A stretch of DNA of 64,000 bases, from positions 26,773,501 to 26,837,500 of the forward strand of contig NC_037090.1 of NCBI RefSeq assembly GCF_002994745.2. The letters run 5' to 3'. This DNA comes from Rosa chinensis (lineage: Eukaryota > Streptophyta > Magnoliopsida > Rosales > Rosaceae). A program made the position numbers and the translations under genes. Shown here in pieces: positions 1 through 10,329 of the stretch; position 1 is the first letter of the stretch; every line of letters starts with the position of its first letter. The notes under the pieces are model-generated. The model was not told the DNA's origin and did no database searches. It worked only from the letters and a program-made list of their open reading frames with translations.

Positions 1-559
1 AGAGTTTTATCTAAATTTTTTTGGACCGAATAGAATGATACTCAATTTTCAAAAATGATCAAAATGGTTCCTAAACTTTTTTAAAAAATCAACTTGATAT
101 CTCGGCTTATTTTCTATCACTTCTCCGTTAAAATTGATCACATGATGTGCATGTGAGGTGTTTTGTGGGATTATAATAAGGGGGGTGAAATTTGCACTCT
201 CCAAGTAAGCATAGATATTGTTATCACCAGAAAAAAAAAATATATGACAATTGATAAGATTATCAACCAATTTTCATTTGTCACTTGTCAACTTTTAGAT
301 ATCTTTATCTTACAAAAAATATTTATGATTTTATAAGATAATCACCCAATCTTCATGACACGTGTCAACTACAAATATTGTTATGTTTTGAAAATAAATT
401 TAGGATATGTGATAAGATTTTTGACCTATATATATGTGACAAGTGTACTTATCTTCACTTTTTATCTTTCAAGACTGGTAATAAATAAGCTTCAGACTTT
501 ATTCTCTGCTCATATATTCCTCTCATCCACACATACATCTCTTTTGAAATCTTATTATC
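1..559. other. AT-rich intergenic DNA, nothing recognised
   Basis: No reading frame here resembles a known protein, and no terminal repeats or RNA gene were seen. Short frames are interrupted and of low complexity. Confidence 0.5.
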
Positions 560-599
560 CATCTCATTTATCCTCTTTCTGATGAAAGAATTGAACAAA

Positions 600-1290
600 T
601 AGATAGGAAGCGTGAAAATATAGAAGTGGTTGAGCATATTCAAGCTACAAACTCTCAAGCAGCTGCGATGGTGGCTAAATATCAATTATTGGAGACACCT
701 AGAGGGCGTGGTACACAAGTTGGCCATACCCTAAATTTTGGAAGTCATAGAGAAGTCTAAGGTCATTTTCTCCTTGACGATTATTTTGTCGAACATCCAG
801 TGTATGATGATGCATGCTTTCAGAGGCGGTATAGAATGCAAAAACATGTCTTCTAATGTATAATGGAGGACATTTACAACCTCGATAGTTTTGGGGGATA
901 AAAAGCAGATGCCACTGGAAAAATGAGATTGCTTCCCAAATAAAAAATGATAGACAAGTGCCCTGAGAATGCTTGTGTACGGTGCAACTACTGATCAATG
1001 TGAAGAAATAACTAGAATGGGGGCTTATACAACTCTGAAATGTCTCAAGAAATTTTTTAGACAAGTCGAGTTTCTTTATGTTGGGTGGTTCCTTCGTCCT
1101 TTAAATCTCGCTGATTTATATATGCTTCTCAACAGAGAACAATGCCGCAGTTTTCTAGATATGATTGGGAGTGGAAGAAATGCCCAACTGGTTGGGGGAA
1201 AATGTGAACCTCGTCCAGTCAATTGGTGCCACTCATTATACAATTATGGGAGGTCATTTGTGCATAGTGCTACTCTTTGAGAATTTTCTT
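600..1290 (+). pseudogene. Decayed PIF/Harbinger (ALP1-like) transposase fragment
   Basis: Three pieces in successive frames resemble plant PIF/Harbinger DDE nucleases. The first, near 777-885, reads DDYFVEHPVYDDACFQRRYR. The second, near 969-1130, reads MLVYGATTDQCEEITRMGAY, followed by TTLKCLKKFF and a RPLNLADLYMLLN tail. The third, in another frame near 1140-1200, contains DWEWKKCPTGW, which matches the family's (D/H)WEWKNCPTAW block. Stops and frameshifts separate them, so no full protein can be made. In an intact family member these parts form the region before and around the first catalytic aspartates. The fragment has no recognisable terminal repeats. The family assignment is from remembered motifs and is fairly confident; the exact limits are approximate. 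Confidence 0.65.
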
Positions 1291-2018
1291 CAACCCTCGA
1301 AATTGAGATTTGAGAGCTGAAGGAGTTCAGTTTGTTGGTGGACCATGCCAATTTTGTATATAATCAGCATGAAGTTTCTCCCATAACTTTTGAAGAGGTT
1401 ATATGTTTGCCGGTGATCAAGCATACAGTCTTACACGCTCATGAATCACACAATTGAATTTGCTCGTTGACTTGCCATTTGGAACCCGAATTTTCCATTA
1501 TTGGATGATAATTGAAAGAAATTAAGAATAAATTGATGGAGGAAGAATATAGAGAGGTAAAATTTTTGAAATGAGTATTTATAGAATTTGTGATAATAAA
1601 TTAAATTTTTTTTAAATCTTTCAAATTAATTTTTGGGTTAAAAAAAAAAATCAATCCAACGATCGTAATTAAATGACGGTTGCACAGTAGTTGGAGCAGC
1701 TCAAAAATCTGTGGAGCTCACGATGATGAGTTCAGCAATGGAATGGACAAGAATCAGTCAACCTATTGCCTGGGTAAGAGGTCCCCCAGGTGTTGTCCAC
1801 TAATTGGTAGGCAATTAGTGCCCGGTGCATTGCCCAACTCTCCCAATTGGTTAGTTAACTGAATTATAGGTGCATCTGCTCTTAGTAGCTGCATGGTTAG
1901 ATAGGGTGGAGGTGGTGGGAGGAGGCTCATCCAGGCCCAACGGAGTAACACAAATTCAGTCGCATGGACAAAAGCCTAGCCAGTTGCTTCATGGAACAAG
2001 GGTGGATGAGAGCTAGAC
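1291..2018. other. Intergenic DNA with transposon-like scraps
   Basis: Directly downstream of the Harbinger fragment there is more broken coding-like sequence to about 1550, then AT-rich DNA. Between about 1660 and 1900 the sequence has the look of a short non-coding element, but no paired ends were found. No gene is supported. Confidence 0.35.
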
Positions 2019-2026
2019 AGTTCGAT

Positions 2027-3027
2027 TAGGGCTGGGCATAACCGAATACAAAGCAGTTTTCCGACCGCACTGACTCGAAAAATGTGGGTCGGTACGGTTT
2101 CCGAAACCAAATGAAGAAGGAAAAAAGTGGGAAATTTCCGAACCGAAACCGAATGTATACGGGTCGAAAGCGGTGTTGGTCGTTATACCGACCGCTTAAC
2201 AACCGAACCGACCGAATTTGTTAATATAAATTATATGATTTATATTATGTGTCAATACTTGATAGGTTGTTTTCTTTCTTTCAGTGTACCGTACCTCACT
2301 GAATCACCACACTTAATATATGTAGGCTACACCCACACAGCCGCATTCATTTGTGATTTCTCTTTCAGAAGCCTAACTCTCATTCTCTCTCAGCCTCCGA
2401 ACAAAAAGTCCAATTGGGGTTTAGAACTCAACCTCCCGATCTCTCTCCGATTCTCTGCCCTCGGTCAGCCATCTCCAACGTCTCTCTATCCACCGGTATG
2501 TGTGAAGAAATTACTCAAATTGGGATTTTTTTTTTCACCTAATGTTGGGGTTGTTTGTTGGATTGATTACTTGATGTTGGTCACAGGTATTAAACTGAGT
2601 ATAGATATTGGGTTTAAAAATGAGTCGATCTCTCTGCACATCTCTTGAATGATTATGGTTTGGAACTGTTGTTTATAACTGTGGTTTGGACATGTGGTTT
2701 GGATCTGTGGTTTGGAAGGAAATGTGTTCAAGTTCTGGGTTTAGAACTCTAGAAATTGTTTTTGCTTATGGTTCTAATTGAGTATTGTTTCTTCTGCTTG
2801 TGTACAACATCTAAGGCTGATCTTCTTGTGGATTTTTTTGGTAGATGATGGAAGGAAGTCAAGGAACCGAAACCGATCTGCCCCGATTCAGAAATTCGGT
2901 GCAACCGAAAATTCGGCCCAGCCTAGTACAAATCCGGTGTTCGGTTTCACAAATGGACTTTCCGATTTTTTCGGTTCGAACTCGGTTTGGGCTGATAACC
3001 GACCCGCCCCGACTATGCCCAGGCCTA
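2027..3027 (+). mobile_element. Non-autonomous hAT transposon, 1001 bp, with 8-bp TSD
   Basis: The left end reads TAGGGCTGGGCATAACCGA and the right end, reverse complemented, reads TAGGCCTGGGCATAGTCGG. These are hAT-type terminal inverted repeats. The element is flanked by perfect 8-bp direct repeats AGTTCGAT at 2019-2026 and 3028-3035, the hallmark hAT target duplication. Sub-terminal zones are rich in AACCGAACCGA-type motifs on both sides. The interior looks like the head of a gene: a pyrimidine-rich leader (about 2370-2495), a good donor ACCG|GTATGTG at 2496, and an acceptor GGTAG|ATGATGG whose exon starts at 2845. The reading frame after it is short and no transposase domain is visible. 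I infer a deletion derivative of an autonomous hAT. Confidence 0.88.
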
Positions 3028-3184
3028 AGTTCGATGACGTACAATAGGGTTTGCTAAGGTATCTATACGGTAGGCCTGCCGCTTCTAGACATTTTTTCTA
3101 ATACTTTCCTTTGGTACATTGGCGGCTAAAGGCCCAAACATTTTTTTTTTTTCAATATTTTAAATACTTAAAAGTTAAATTTTT

Positions 3185-3325
3185 TATAATTCGTCCAATA
3201 CCATTTGATCTAGTGGCATAGTCTCCCCTTCGTAAGTAGGAGGTTGTGAGTTCGACCCACGAAAGACTAGTTGTAGCATTTGAGTTGTTTATCTGCTACA
3301 AGTGCAGGGGGTTAAAACATTTTGC
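3185..3325 (+). mobile_element. tRNA-derived SINE, copy 1
   Basis: The sequence ATTTGATCTAGTGGCATAGT is followed by a TAGGAGGTTGTGAGTTCGAC stretch, which look like a tRNA-type A box region and a B box (GAGTTCGACCC). The same unit recurs with the same spacing and a similar tail (GACTAGTTGT...GTTGTTTAT) near 62.1 kb. Two dispersed copies with pol III promoter boxes support a SINE. The 3' limit is approximate, and no clear target duplication was found. Confidence 0.65.
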
Positions 3326-3752
3326 CGCTTATGTTACAGGTTTAATACTTTCAAGAACTTCATAGTCTTCTTCAACAAAGCTCTACAGGCCATAGGATAT
3401 GAACATCCTCCTCATCTTGATTCTTACATTGATCGATGATACAAGCTCCGAAACCATATTATAATTTCACTCTTCTCACTATATCTCAAAACAATATAGG
3501 AATGAAAAAAGTAATACACAGTTACTGACAGTAGAAAGGAGAACTAGATAACACCTGGCCTCAACTCGATCAACAACGATATAGTTAGCTTCAGATAATT
3601 TCTATTCTATTTGTTCTATTGATAGGCACTGCCTTAAGTTAATATACATGAGAATGATGAGATCATCTTAGCCATACGTGGGCGGTGTGGCACCAGATCC
3701 CGAATTTCACAATCCACTAAATATAAGATCGACATAAGAAACCAGCATCAAA
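3326..3752. other. 3' flank of AP2-A
   Basis: This is non-coding DNA between the SINE and the stop codon of the AP2-A gene, which is transcribed toward it. It probably includes the 3'UTR of that gene. No poly(A) signal stands out clearly. Confidence 0.4.
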
Positions 3753-6700
3753 TCAGAAGTCAGAACTGTTTAAGGTCATTAACATTTCGAACCAGCTGCT
3801 AGATGAAATGTCCAAGTCTGGATTGTCCATCCTAAAGTCTTCAGCAAAATTTCTATTTTCCTCTACTGTATTGGTGCAATCACTGTGACTCTCGTTCGTC
3901 CCCATCATTGCGAAGCTCGCAACTGGTTCCTGACCACTGGGAAATTCCCTGATATCGCTACCACTTTGAAGGTTAGTCAACTCACTAAAAATATTAGGGT
4001 TTTCACGGCAATTAGGGTTCTGAAAGTCTTGAAGACTGGAGGAGCTAGGGTTTTGAGGCATATGGGCCTGGGAATTATCACTGTTATACTGATGAAACTG
4101 AAGCTCGTGGTTCTCTGGGGTCAGAATAGGTTGAAACTGGAGTGATGGCACTATCTGCTTTTCACTATGGTTACCCGAATTATCGAAACTAGGGTTTATT
4201 GGGAAATTAGGTTTCTGGTAGCAAGGAAGATGATCAAATTCAAAGTTAGGGTTTTTAAAGTACTGCGGGAATTGGAATATTTGGATCTGGTCATTATTTT
4301 GGTTGGGATTGAGGGAGGGGCATGGATATTGTTGTTCTGGGTTTGAATTGCAATGGGTTTCTAAGGATTGCACTTTTGGCTCAAATAATGGTGGGGCTAT
4401 TGGGGTTATATTAGGGTTATTACCCGAGCTATCAACTTGTAGTTGTGAAACGGCAACATTGTGAGTGGTTCTTCTGCTCTGGATGATATGATCAGCTGCA
4501 GTCCACCTTATGAACTTTGAAGCACCATTTTCAATTGGAATATTTGGGCTCTCAAGAATACCTTCGACATCATAGTGGCTTAGATCAAAATTGGTCACTG
4601 CTTCCCGCCCTCCTCTACATTTTATTACTGCAATATCATAAGCCCTTGCTGCTTCCTCTTGAGTATCTGTTATAAATTAAATCAGAAAAATGAAAGGAAA
4701 ATCAGTATCTTGTTTTTCTACGCAGTACAAGTTTTTATTTTCCTTATATATTTATTTTTGGGCTAAATATTGTTTAGTACCCTGTGGTTTGGGTCAAACA
4801 TCAATTCAGTCCCTCGACTTTCAATTTCATCAAAAACACCTCTGCGTTATCAAAATCTCATCCAATAGATCTTTCCGTCATCATTCCGTCAATTGAAGCC
4901 GTTAAGCTGCTGACATGGCGTTCTGACTCAGCACAAGTGGGTCCCATATGGAAGGGAAATTCCCAAAACGACCCTGACTCTATTCTTACCCATATCACAG
5001 CCCCAAATCCGCGGACTGTCGAGCCTTATCACCATCCCACTGGACTGCTCCGCTCTCCTTTTCGAGCTCACAAACCAGAGTGTCAATCTCCTCCACCTCG
5101 GCGTAGAAGGGTCACGGAAACCACCCACCACTCTTTCTTCTTCTTCTTCTTCTTCTTCTTCTTCTTCTTCTTCTTCAGCCCAAACCCACACACAGATAAG
5201 GGAGAGAGTTGCTCTTAGTCTTCCACAATTCCAGACCCTCAAAGAGAAAGGGATGCCTCGAGGCTCCGTCACATCCAGTTAACCAATCTCACCAGTAGCA
5301 GCAGTAACTCTTCATGCCCTCGATCTTCTTCTTCTTTGCCTTCCTCTTCCTCACCAACTCCGACCTCTACTTCACCCCCCTCTGGCAATGCGTTCCTCTC
5401 CACTCCTTCCGCTACGTCTACCGCTCCCTCTTCGCCTCCTCCACTTTTAACAAGTCCCGACCCACCACCGAGTTCGACGTAGAGTTGACTCGGATGGGAG
5501 TCAAGGTCAGGTACAAGAGCTTTATTGAAATCCTCTCCAAATCGACCAGTCTCTGGAAGCGGTACCTCGCCAGGGGAAGGTACGCCATGATGCCAGAGGT
5601 CTGTTTCGATTAGTTCCTGGTCGGGTCACAGTTCTTTTTGCTCACGCACTATCACGAATTGGAGGTTTTGAAGGATCGGCAGCTGTGGCCGCACCGTACA
5701 GGAACGCCGACTACTGTGGGGGTAGGCGTGGTTGTGAGTGATCCGGATACGGGTCTGAGGAAGGTCGTCGGGTTTGGGTGAAGAGAGGACGCCATGGATG
5801 AGGTGAAACCGAAGAGCTAAAGGAAAGGGTGAGTCTTAAAATTATTGCTGGGTTTTGATGGGGTTTATGGATAATGATGATTTTTAAGGAAATCCAAATA
5901 CATTATTACCTTAATCCAAAGAGAGGCAATTTCTCAACTCCCTGCAGCAGGATAACGCTGGATCTGAAGGTGGAATAGAAGCAGGGGCAATTTTGGAATT
6001 TTGCCTGAGAGGTGGACCCCACATGATCTGACATGGCATGCCTCGTCAGCAGCTTAACGGCTTCAATTGACGGAATGATGACGGAAGGATCTATTGGATG
6101 AGATTTTGATAACGCAGGGGTGTTTTTGATGAAATTAAAAGTCGAGTGACTGAATTGATGTTCGACCCAAACCACAGGGTACTAACTAGTATTTAGCCCT
6201 TTATTTTTATTTCTCTTAGTGCTATATGGACACCTTTATCTAATGCCACCTTGTTACGTTACTAGGCTCCATCTCTAATCCCATATTTATTAGATATATG
6301 CTCAATTAAGAAAGGTGGTCCGTAAATGTGATCTAAATAATTAAAAAAAAAAAAAAAAACTTATAAGTTTTTGTAGTTATTGGTAAAAAGCTCTAAGTAA
6401 AATACTAAAAGGCTTATAATTATGGGGGCGGATCCGTGGCATCATAAATTATAGTTAAAATCATACTTCAATTACCAACCATTAGATTAAAAGACTATCA
6501 ATGGATGAGATTAGTCATACAGAATAATATATCATTACCTATTATTTTAATTTCTTTTTAATTAATTAATCAAATCTATTTATTATGATTTAATAAAAAT
6601 CAATAATTGCTATTCTTATTTGGAATACAATTAAGGAATCAAATCTTTCAATTGTTTTCCTATTGAAACTCATCAAAAAAGAAAAAGAAATCGATCAGAA

Positions 6701-7389
6701 GAGGCTTTTGATGAACTAAATGAAAACTTTAACAAACTAAATGAACATGAAAGAATTTTACACAACGTCAACTAGATATCATGAGACCTGATGTTTATCA
6801 TCAACAAATGGCATGAACTGTACAATATTTAGAGCAAACAGAAAAAAAAAAATTAAGGGTAACCTATTGGAAATATGCAATGAAAATATGATGACTCTTG
6901 ATTTTGCTCTGTCATCTTGATGAAGAAAAGGTGAGAAAGAGCTAGAGAATTCAATCAGTTTTCATCATGCTTTGTCAAACGCCTCATCAGTTCTTTTTTG
7001 AGCAGTAGATGAGTTTCAATAGGAAAACAATTGAAAGATTTGATTCCTTAATTGTATTCCAAATCAGAATAGCAATTATTGATTTTTATTAAGTCATAAT
7101 AAATAGATTTGATTAATTAATTAAAAAGAAAAGAAAAGAAAACAAAAATAATAGGTAATGATATATTCTTTATGACTAATCTCATCCATTGATAATCTTT
7201 TAATCTAATGATTGGTAATTGAAGTATAATTTTAACTATAATTTGTGATGCCACGGATCCGCCCCCATTAATTATTCTTACCAAATGTTCCCACATAAAG
7301 GCCTTTCGTGTCTTTGCCTTTGCCTAATCTGGCTTGCCATCTCATATTATCTCCATACCTGATTCAAATTAAGTCTTGACAATGAGGTG

Positions 7390-7424
<35 letters not shown>

Positions 7425-9420
7425 TTGGAAACTCCTCGATATTTGGATAGCCCTTTGGAGAAGCAAGCACTGGTTCTGAAAGTTAAACATCATTCAGCAT
7501 CCAGGAATAACCAAGAATAACAATAAAGTAGTATATATTTAGAGTTTTAGACTCGAAAAGTGACACCAATAATTGATCCAACCATTGCATTTCAATTAAC
7601 GACGAAACTAATTCTCGACCTTAGTTAGTTGATCGATACTCGACCCTCTGTACATTTCCCTTTCTTAGAATAGATTTATTATTTCATTAAGATCATTTTA
7701 AGTCAAAGCAGTCTTCCTTAGTAGTCTACCTTTCAATGAAACAAAGTTTTGGTTTGTTGTTATAATAACTGCACACGTTACTTACCTTCGAATATGGAGC
7801 AAATAGTCTTTCTTTGTATATGCTTGCATTTCCTCCAATTCCTTCATGTAATCACTCACCTACAACAATAAATACACGTACACTTATATATGCAGTATAA
7901 TTACTTAGCGCTTTGCACATTCTCTATTACTACAATATCCAAAAACAATAGTCATAAAACAAGTTTTACTATCAAATAATCCAGCAATTAACATACAGGG
8001 AAGTTTAATGGGGTAGAGTCGCCCCAATACTTCAAAGCAGCTAGATCATGTGCTCTGGCAGCTTGCTCTTCTTCTCGAAATCCGCCTGCCAAATTTGAAC
8101 AAGAATTGAAGAAATTAGTGGGAAAGATTGATTTCAACTCATTATATGTTTAGGGACAAATATAAACCATCCCGTATGGCCGTTTCTCTGGTATAACAAT
8201 ATCAGCCTTCTGCAGGATGATAATGATACTTGATACTAACCCTTAATTGCATAGATGACTAATTAAGCTATTGTAAACATTAATTAGTTCACTTTGCCAT
8301 TTTAAGTTTTTTCCTCTATTTGTGTCTAAGAAGATGATTTTTAAGTTTAAAGTGAAAGAGTTATGCAAGAAGCTTCACTTACCAATGTAAACTGTCGTAT
8401 CATTGATGGAGGAAACAAAAGAGAAAACAAAAGGGTTAGTAGATATAGAGTTGTAGGTGTTGCATAGTCGAGGAAAATGGTAAATGGATAATAAGAAAAT
8501 TTTGGGTACCTGTCTTGCCTTTCACTTGTGAATCAGAATTATCCCATAGAAATGCTTCAAAATGTCCTGGGTACCTACAGCAAAATATTCAATGTTATGA
8601 TTCTGTTCTGTATTTTTTTTTTGTTGCCAAAAGTTATTTGAACATGAAAGTATTAGATCCACATACGGAGCAAATTCATATTTGATAGTCAACCATAGTT
8701 TATGGAGAATATCCATTATGGAAACCATGCATGCCAATAGCATTGCTTGTTCAACTGTAAACCCTAAACCCTCAATAGTAACGACTAGGTAGATACATAC
8801 CTCGTAACTCCGCGAAACCTAGAACTTCTCTGATGACCAGATGCTTTTTTGCCCTTTTTAGTAGGCGGACGTTTACGTTGCACTTTCACAGAATTGAGTC
8901 CACTTCCAGTAAGGTTCTTCTCTTGGTGGAGCACATTATCACTAATAATCGTTTAAGATCAAGTTAGGATTGAGACAAGCAGAGAATCCATTTCATTAAT
9001 TGATCATAACAATAAAACAGGACATAGTTAATAACTCCGCGATACCTTTTCTCACCAAATAATGTTCGTTTACACTTTTTAGTAGGGCGACGTTTGCGCT
9101 TTATTTCCGCAGATTTTGTGCCACTTCCACTAGCATTCTCCCCTTGGTTCATGAAATGATCACTGGTCATTGTAGAAGAGTTAATAGATATGTAATGACA
9201 TGATAAACTTTTCAAAAAATATGAATGTTAAAACATTAACATAGCCCAACCTAATTTGGTTTTCTCCAAAGGTGCTGCTGTTTACACCAGATATAAAACC
9301 CTCATCACTTGCGAAAGGAAATGGTGATGACAAAGGATGGTTGTCAAAAGGAAAAGTATTGTAATTGAAGTCATCCAAATTCATATCAGAACAAAGAAAT
9401 CTGGAGCCGTCACTATTCAT
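3753..9420 (-). CDS. AP2-A: double-AP2-domain transcription factor, WRI1/ADAP class (9 coding exons, 529 aa)
   Basis: Predicted nuclear DNA-binding factor. My exon model, 5' to 3' on the minus strand, is 9420-9251, 8941-8801, 8574-8510, 8391-8383, 8085-7997, 7859-7786, 7475-7425, 7358-7282 and 4666-3753. All introns are GT-AG and the phases close exactly (1590 nt). Exon 4 is a 9-nt micro-exon giving V-Y-I, a feature of AP2-class genes such as WRI1. AP2 repeat 1 spans residues about 97-158 ([19 protein letters not shown] to AALKYWG...LNFP). The linker has ELEEMQ and a [10 protein letters not shown] stretch. Repeat 2 spans about 193-254 (SKYRGVSKY to [11 protein letters not shown] and VTNFD). 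SKYRGV rather than SIYRGV points to the WRI1/ADAP branch instead of ANT/PLETHORA. The tail (255-529) is rich in Asn, Gln and Pro. The repeat-1 motif HRWTG is replaced by YPG, so DNA contact may differ. The last intron is 2.6 kb and holds two transposons. An extra copy of exon 2 lies at 9028-9162. The protein could be functional or under relaxed constraint. Confidence 0.87.
4760..6199. mobile_element. Pack-MULE-type element, 1440 bp, 9-bp TSD, in the last intron of AP2-A
   Basis: The ends are long inverted repeats of about 220 bp: the left arm starts GGGCTAAATATTGTTTAGTA and the right arm, reverse complemented, starts GGGCTAAATACTAGTTAGTA. They stay alignable through GTACCCTGTGGTTTGGGTC and beyond. 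Perfect 9-bp direct repeats TTTATTTTT flank it (4751-4759 and 6200-6208), as expected for Mutator-like elements. The interior (about 5030-5810) is GC-rich and coding-like and contains a (TTC)n run at about 5132-5178. It has no MULE transposase features, so I infer captured gene fragments. Confidence 0.88.
5030..5810 (+). pseudogene. Unidentified gene fragment(s) inside the Pack-MULE
   Basis: The plus strand has exon-like composition and open stretches that do not resemble transposon proteins. One reads [20 protein letters not shown] near 5038-5100. Another, near 5440-5610, contains [20 protein letters not shown], then a [18 protein letters not shown] block. The stretches are in different frames and are interrupted by stops. 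I do not recognise the parent gene. The GC content contrasts with the surrounding intron, which supports capture of genomic exons. Confidence 0.5.
6424..7266. mobile_element. Foldback (long-TIR) element, 843 bp, in the last intron of AP2-A
   Basis: The two halves are inverted repeats of about 260 bp. The left arm begins GGGGGCGGATCCGTGGCATC and the right arm ends with its complement (GATGCCACGGATCCGCCCCC). Pairing continues through ATTACCAACCATTAGATTAA and on to GGAATACAATTAAGGAATC. The centre (about 6690-7010) is single copy and non-coding. A 3-bp TTA direct repeat fits if the ends are taken as T-GGGGG...CCCCC-A, which suggests PIF/Harbinger-like mobilisation, but the flanks are palindromic and the family is not certain. 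The right end lies 16 bp from the end of exon 8. Confidence 0.8.
7394..7420 (-). repeat. (CT)n microsatellite at the start of AP2-A intron 7
   Basis: On the transcribed strand the intron begins GTA and then runs into CTCTCT repeats a few bases after the splice donor (donor at 7424-7423). The paralogue AP2-B has a longer (CT)n in the same position. Confidence 0.9.
9028..9162 (-). other. Duplicate exon 2 (2a) of AP2-A with a lost splice donor
   Basis: This 135-nt segment is homologous to exon 2 of AP2-A (8801-8941) and to exon 2 of AP2-B. It follows an acceptor (ACCAG|TGATC) in the same phase as exon 2b, and encodes a basic KRKRRPTKK stretch and RYRGV. Where exon 2b has GAG|GTATGT and AP2-B has AAA|GTATGT, this copy has AA|CTATGT, so the normal donor has lost its G. 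A possible weak donor AAAAG|GTATCG lies 18 nt earlier (exon end 9046) and would also keep phase 2. The copy could be a relict, an extra included exon or a silent alternative. Confidence 0.75.
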
Positions 9421-9586
9421 GATCACCTGAAAGAAACAAGAGCTGACAATTTGGAGAGATATAGCTGTACATACAGACAAAAATATGTAGGAAACGAAGT
9501 AATTAATTATGGTTCTGCATTGTCCTAAAGAATGCAACAAAGGCAATTTTTTTTTCCTTTCTGACTCGGGAGAGACTTAAAGACTA

Positions 9587-9904
9587 GTTTGAGATTGCTG
9601 TGACTTTTAAAATTAAAAAACTGTTGCTACTGTGTTGTGACAATAATCAGCTATGAATTAAAACAGTTTCGTGTTTGGTAAATAATATTTTTACAAGTGT
9701 TGTTAGTACATAAACCAACTGCAGAGCGTGTTTTGATCCACAGCAGCTTTTAAAAGCAACATCTGAGCTGCTTCTAAAATCTGTTGTCAGTGACCTATAA
9801 CTTTCAATTAAAACTGCTTTTTATTTATTTACCAAACACAATAAAATCTAAAATTTTGAACAAAAGCTAATTTTTTTTTAAATGAAGCAATCCCAAACGG
9901 GGCC
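9587..9904. mobile_element. Degraded hAT-like MITE
   Basis: The left edge AGTTTGAGATTGCTGTGACT pairs imperfectly with the right edge, whose complement is GGCCCCGTTTGGGATTGCTT. The inside has GTGTTTGGTAAATAA-type motifs on both sides in opposite orientation. No convincing 8-bp target duplication was seen, so the boundaries are approximate. Confidence 0.5.
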
Positions 9905-10329
9905 TAAATTGGGGATGTCATCCATCATTTTTGATATCTGATGAACCGTATATGTTCACAACTGATAAATCATGATTATGAATGCCTTAACAATTTTCAA
10001 TTTGGTTGAAAAATTGCATAAATGATCTACACATGAATATCTAAACATCGAACGGTTGATTTGTAAAAATGTGATTAAAAAGTGGGTATCACAAATAAGT
10101 CTTCAACTAATCTTCATTTTAGTCATGGTCTACCGTTATATATATGAAGGTGGTCTACTTTATCTAGCAATACATATAATGGATGCTATCCCTAACTACC
10201 ACTATTCATGGTCGACCAAAAAAATGAAGAAGACACAACTCAATTCATGAGGAACTTTTCCCACCACATAGGATAATAATCATATGGAGTCCGCCAAAAT
10301 AGTAAGTGTTTTTTTTTTTTTTTTGGTCA

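Noticed and set aside
4928..5272. Minus-strand frame with a poly-Glu run
   Set aside because: The run is a (TTC)n microsatellite read on the other strand, and the plus strand has the more exon-like composition.
9181..9546. 121-codon minus-strand frame around the AP2-A start
   Set aside because: It reads from the 5'UTR intron through exon 1 into intron 1. Only 9420-9251 is coding in the spliced model.
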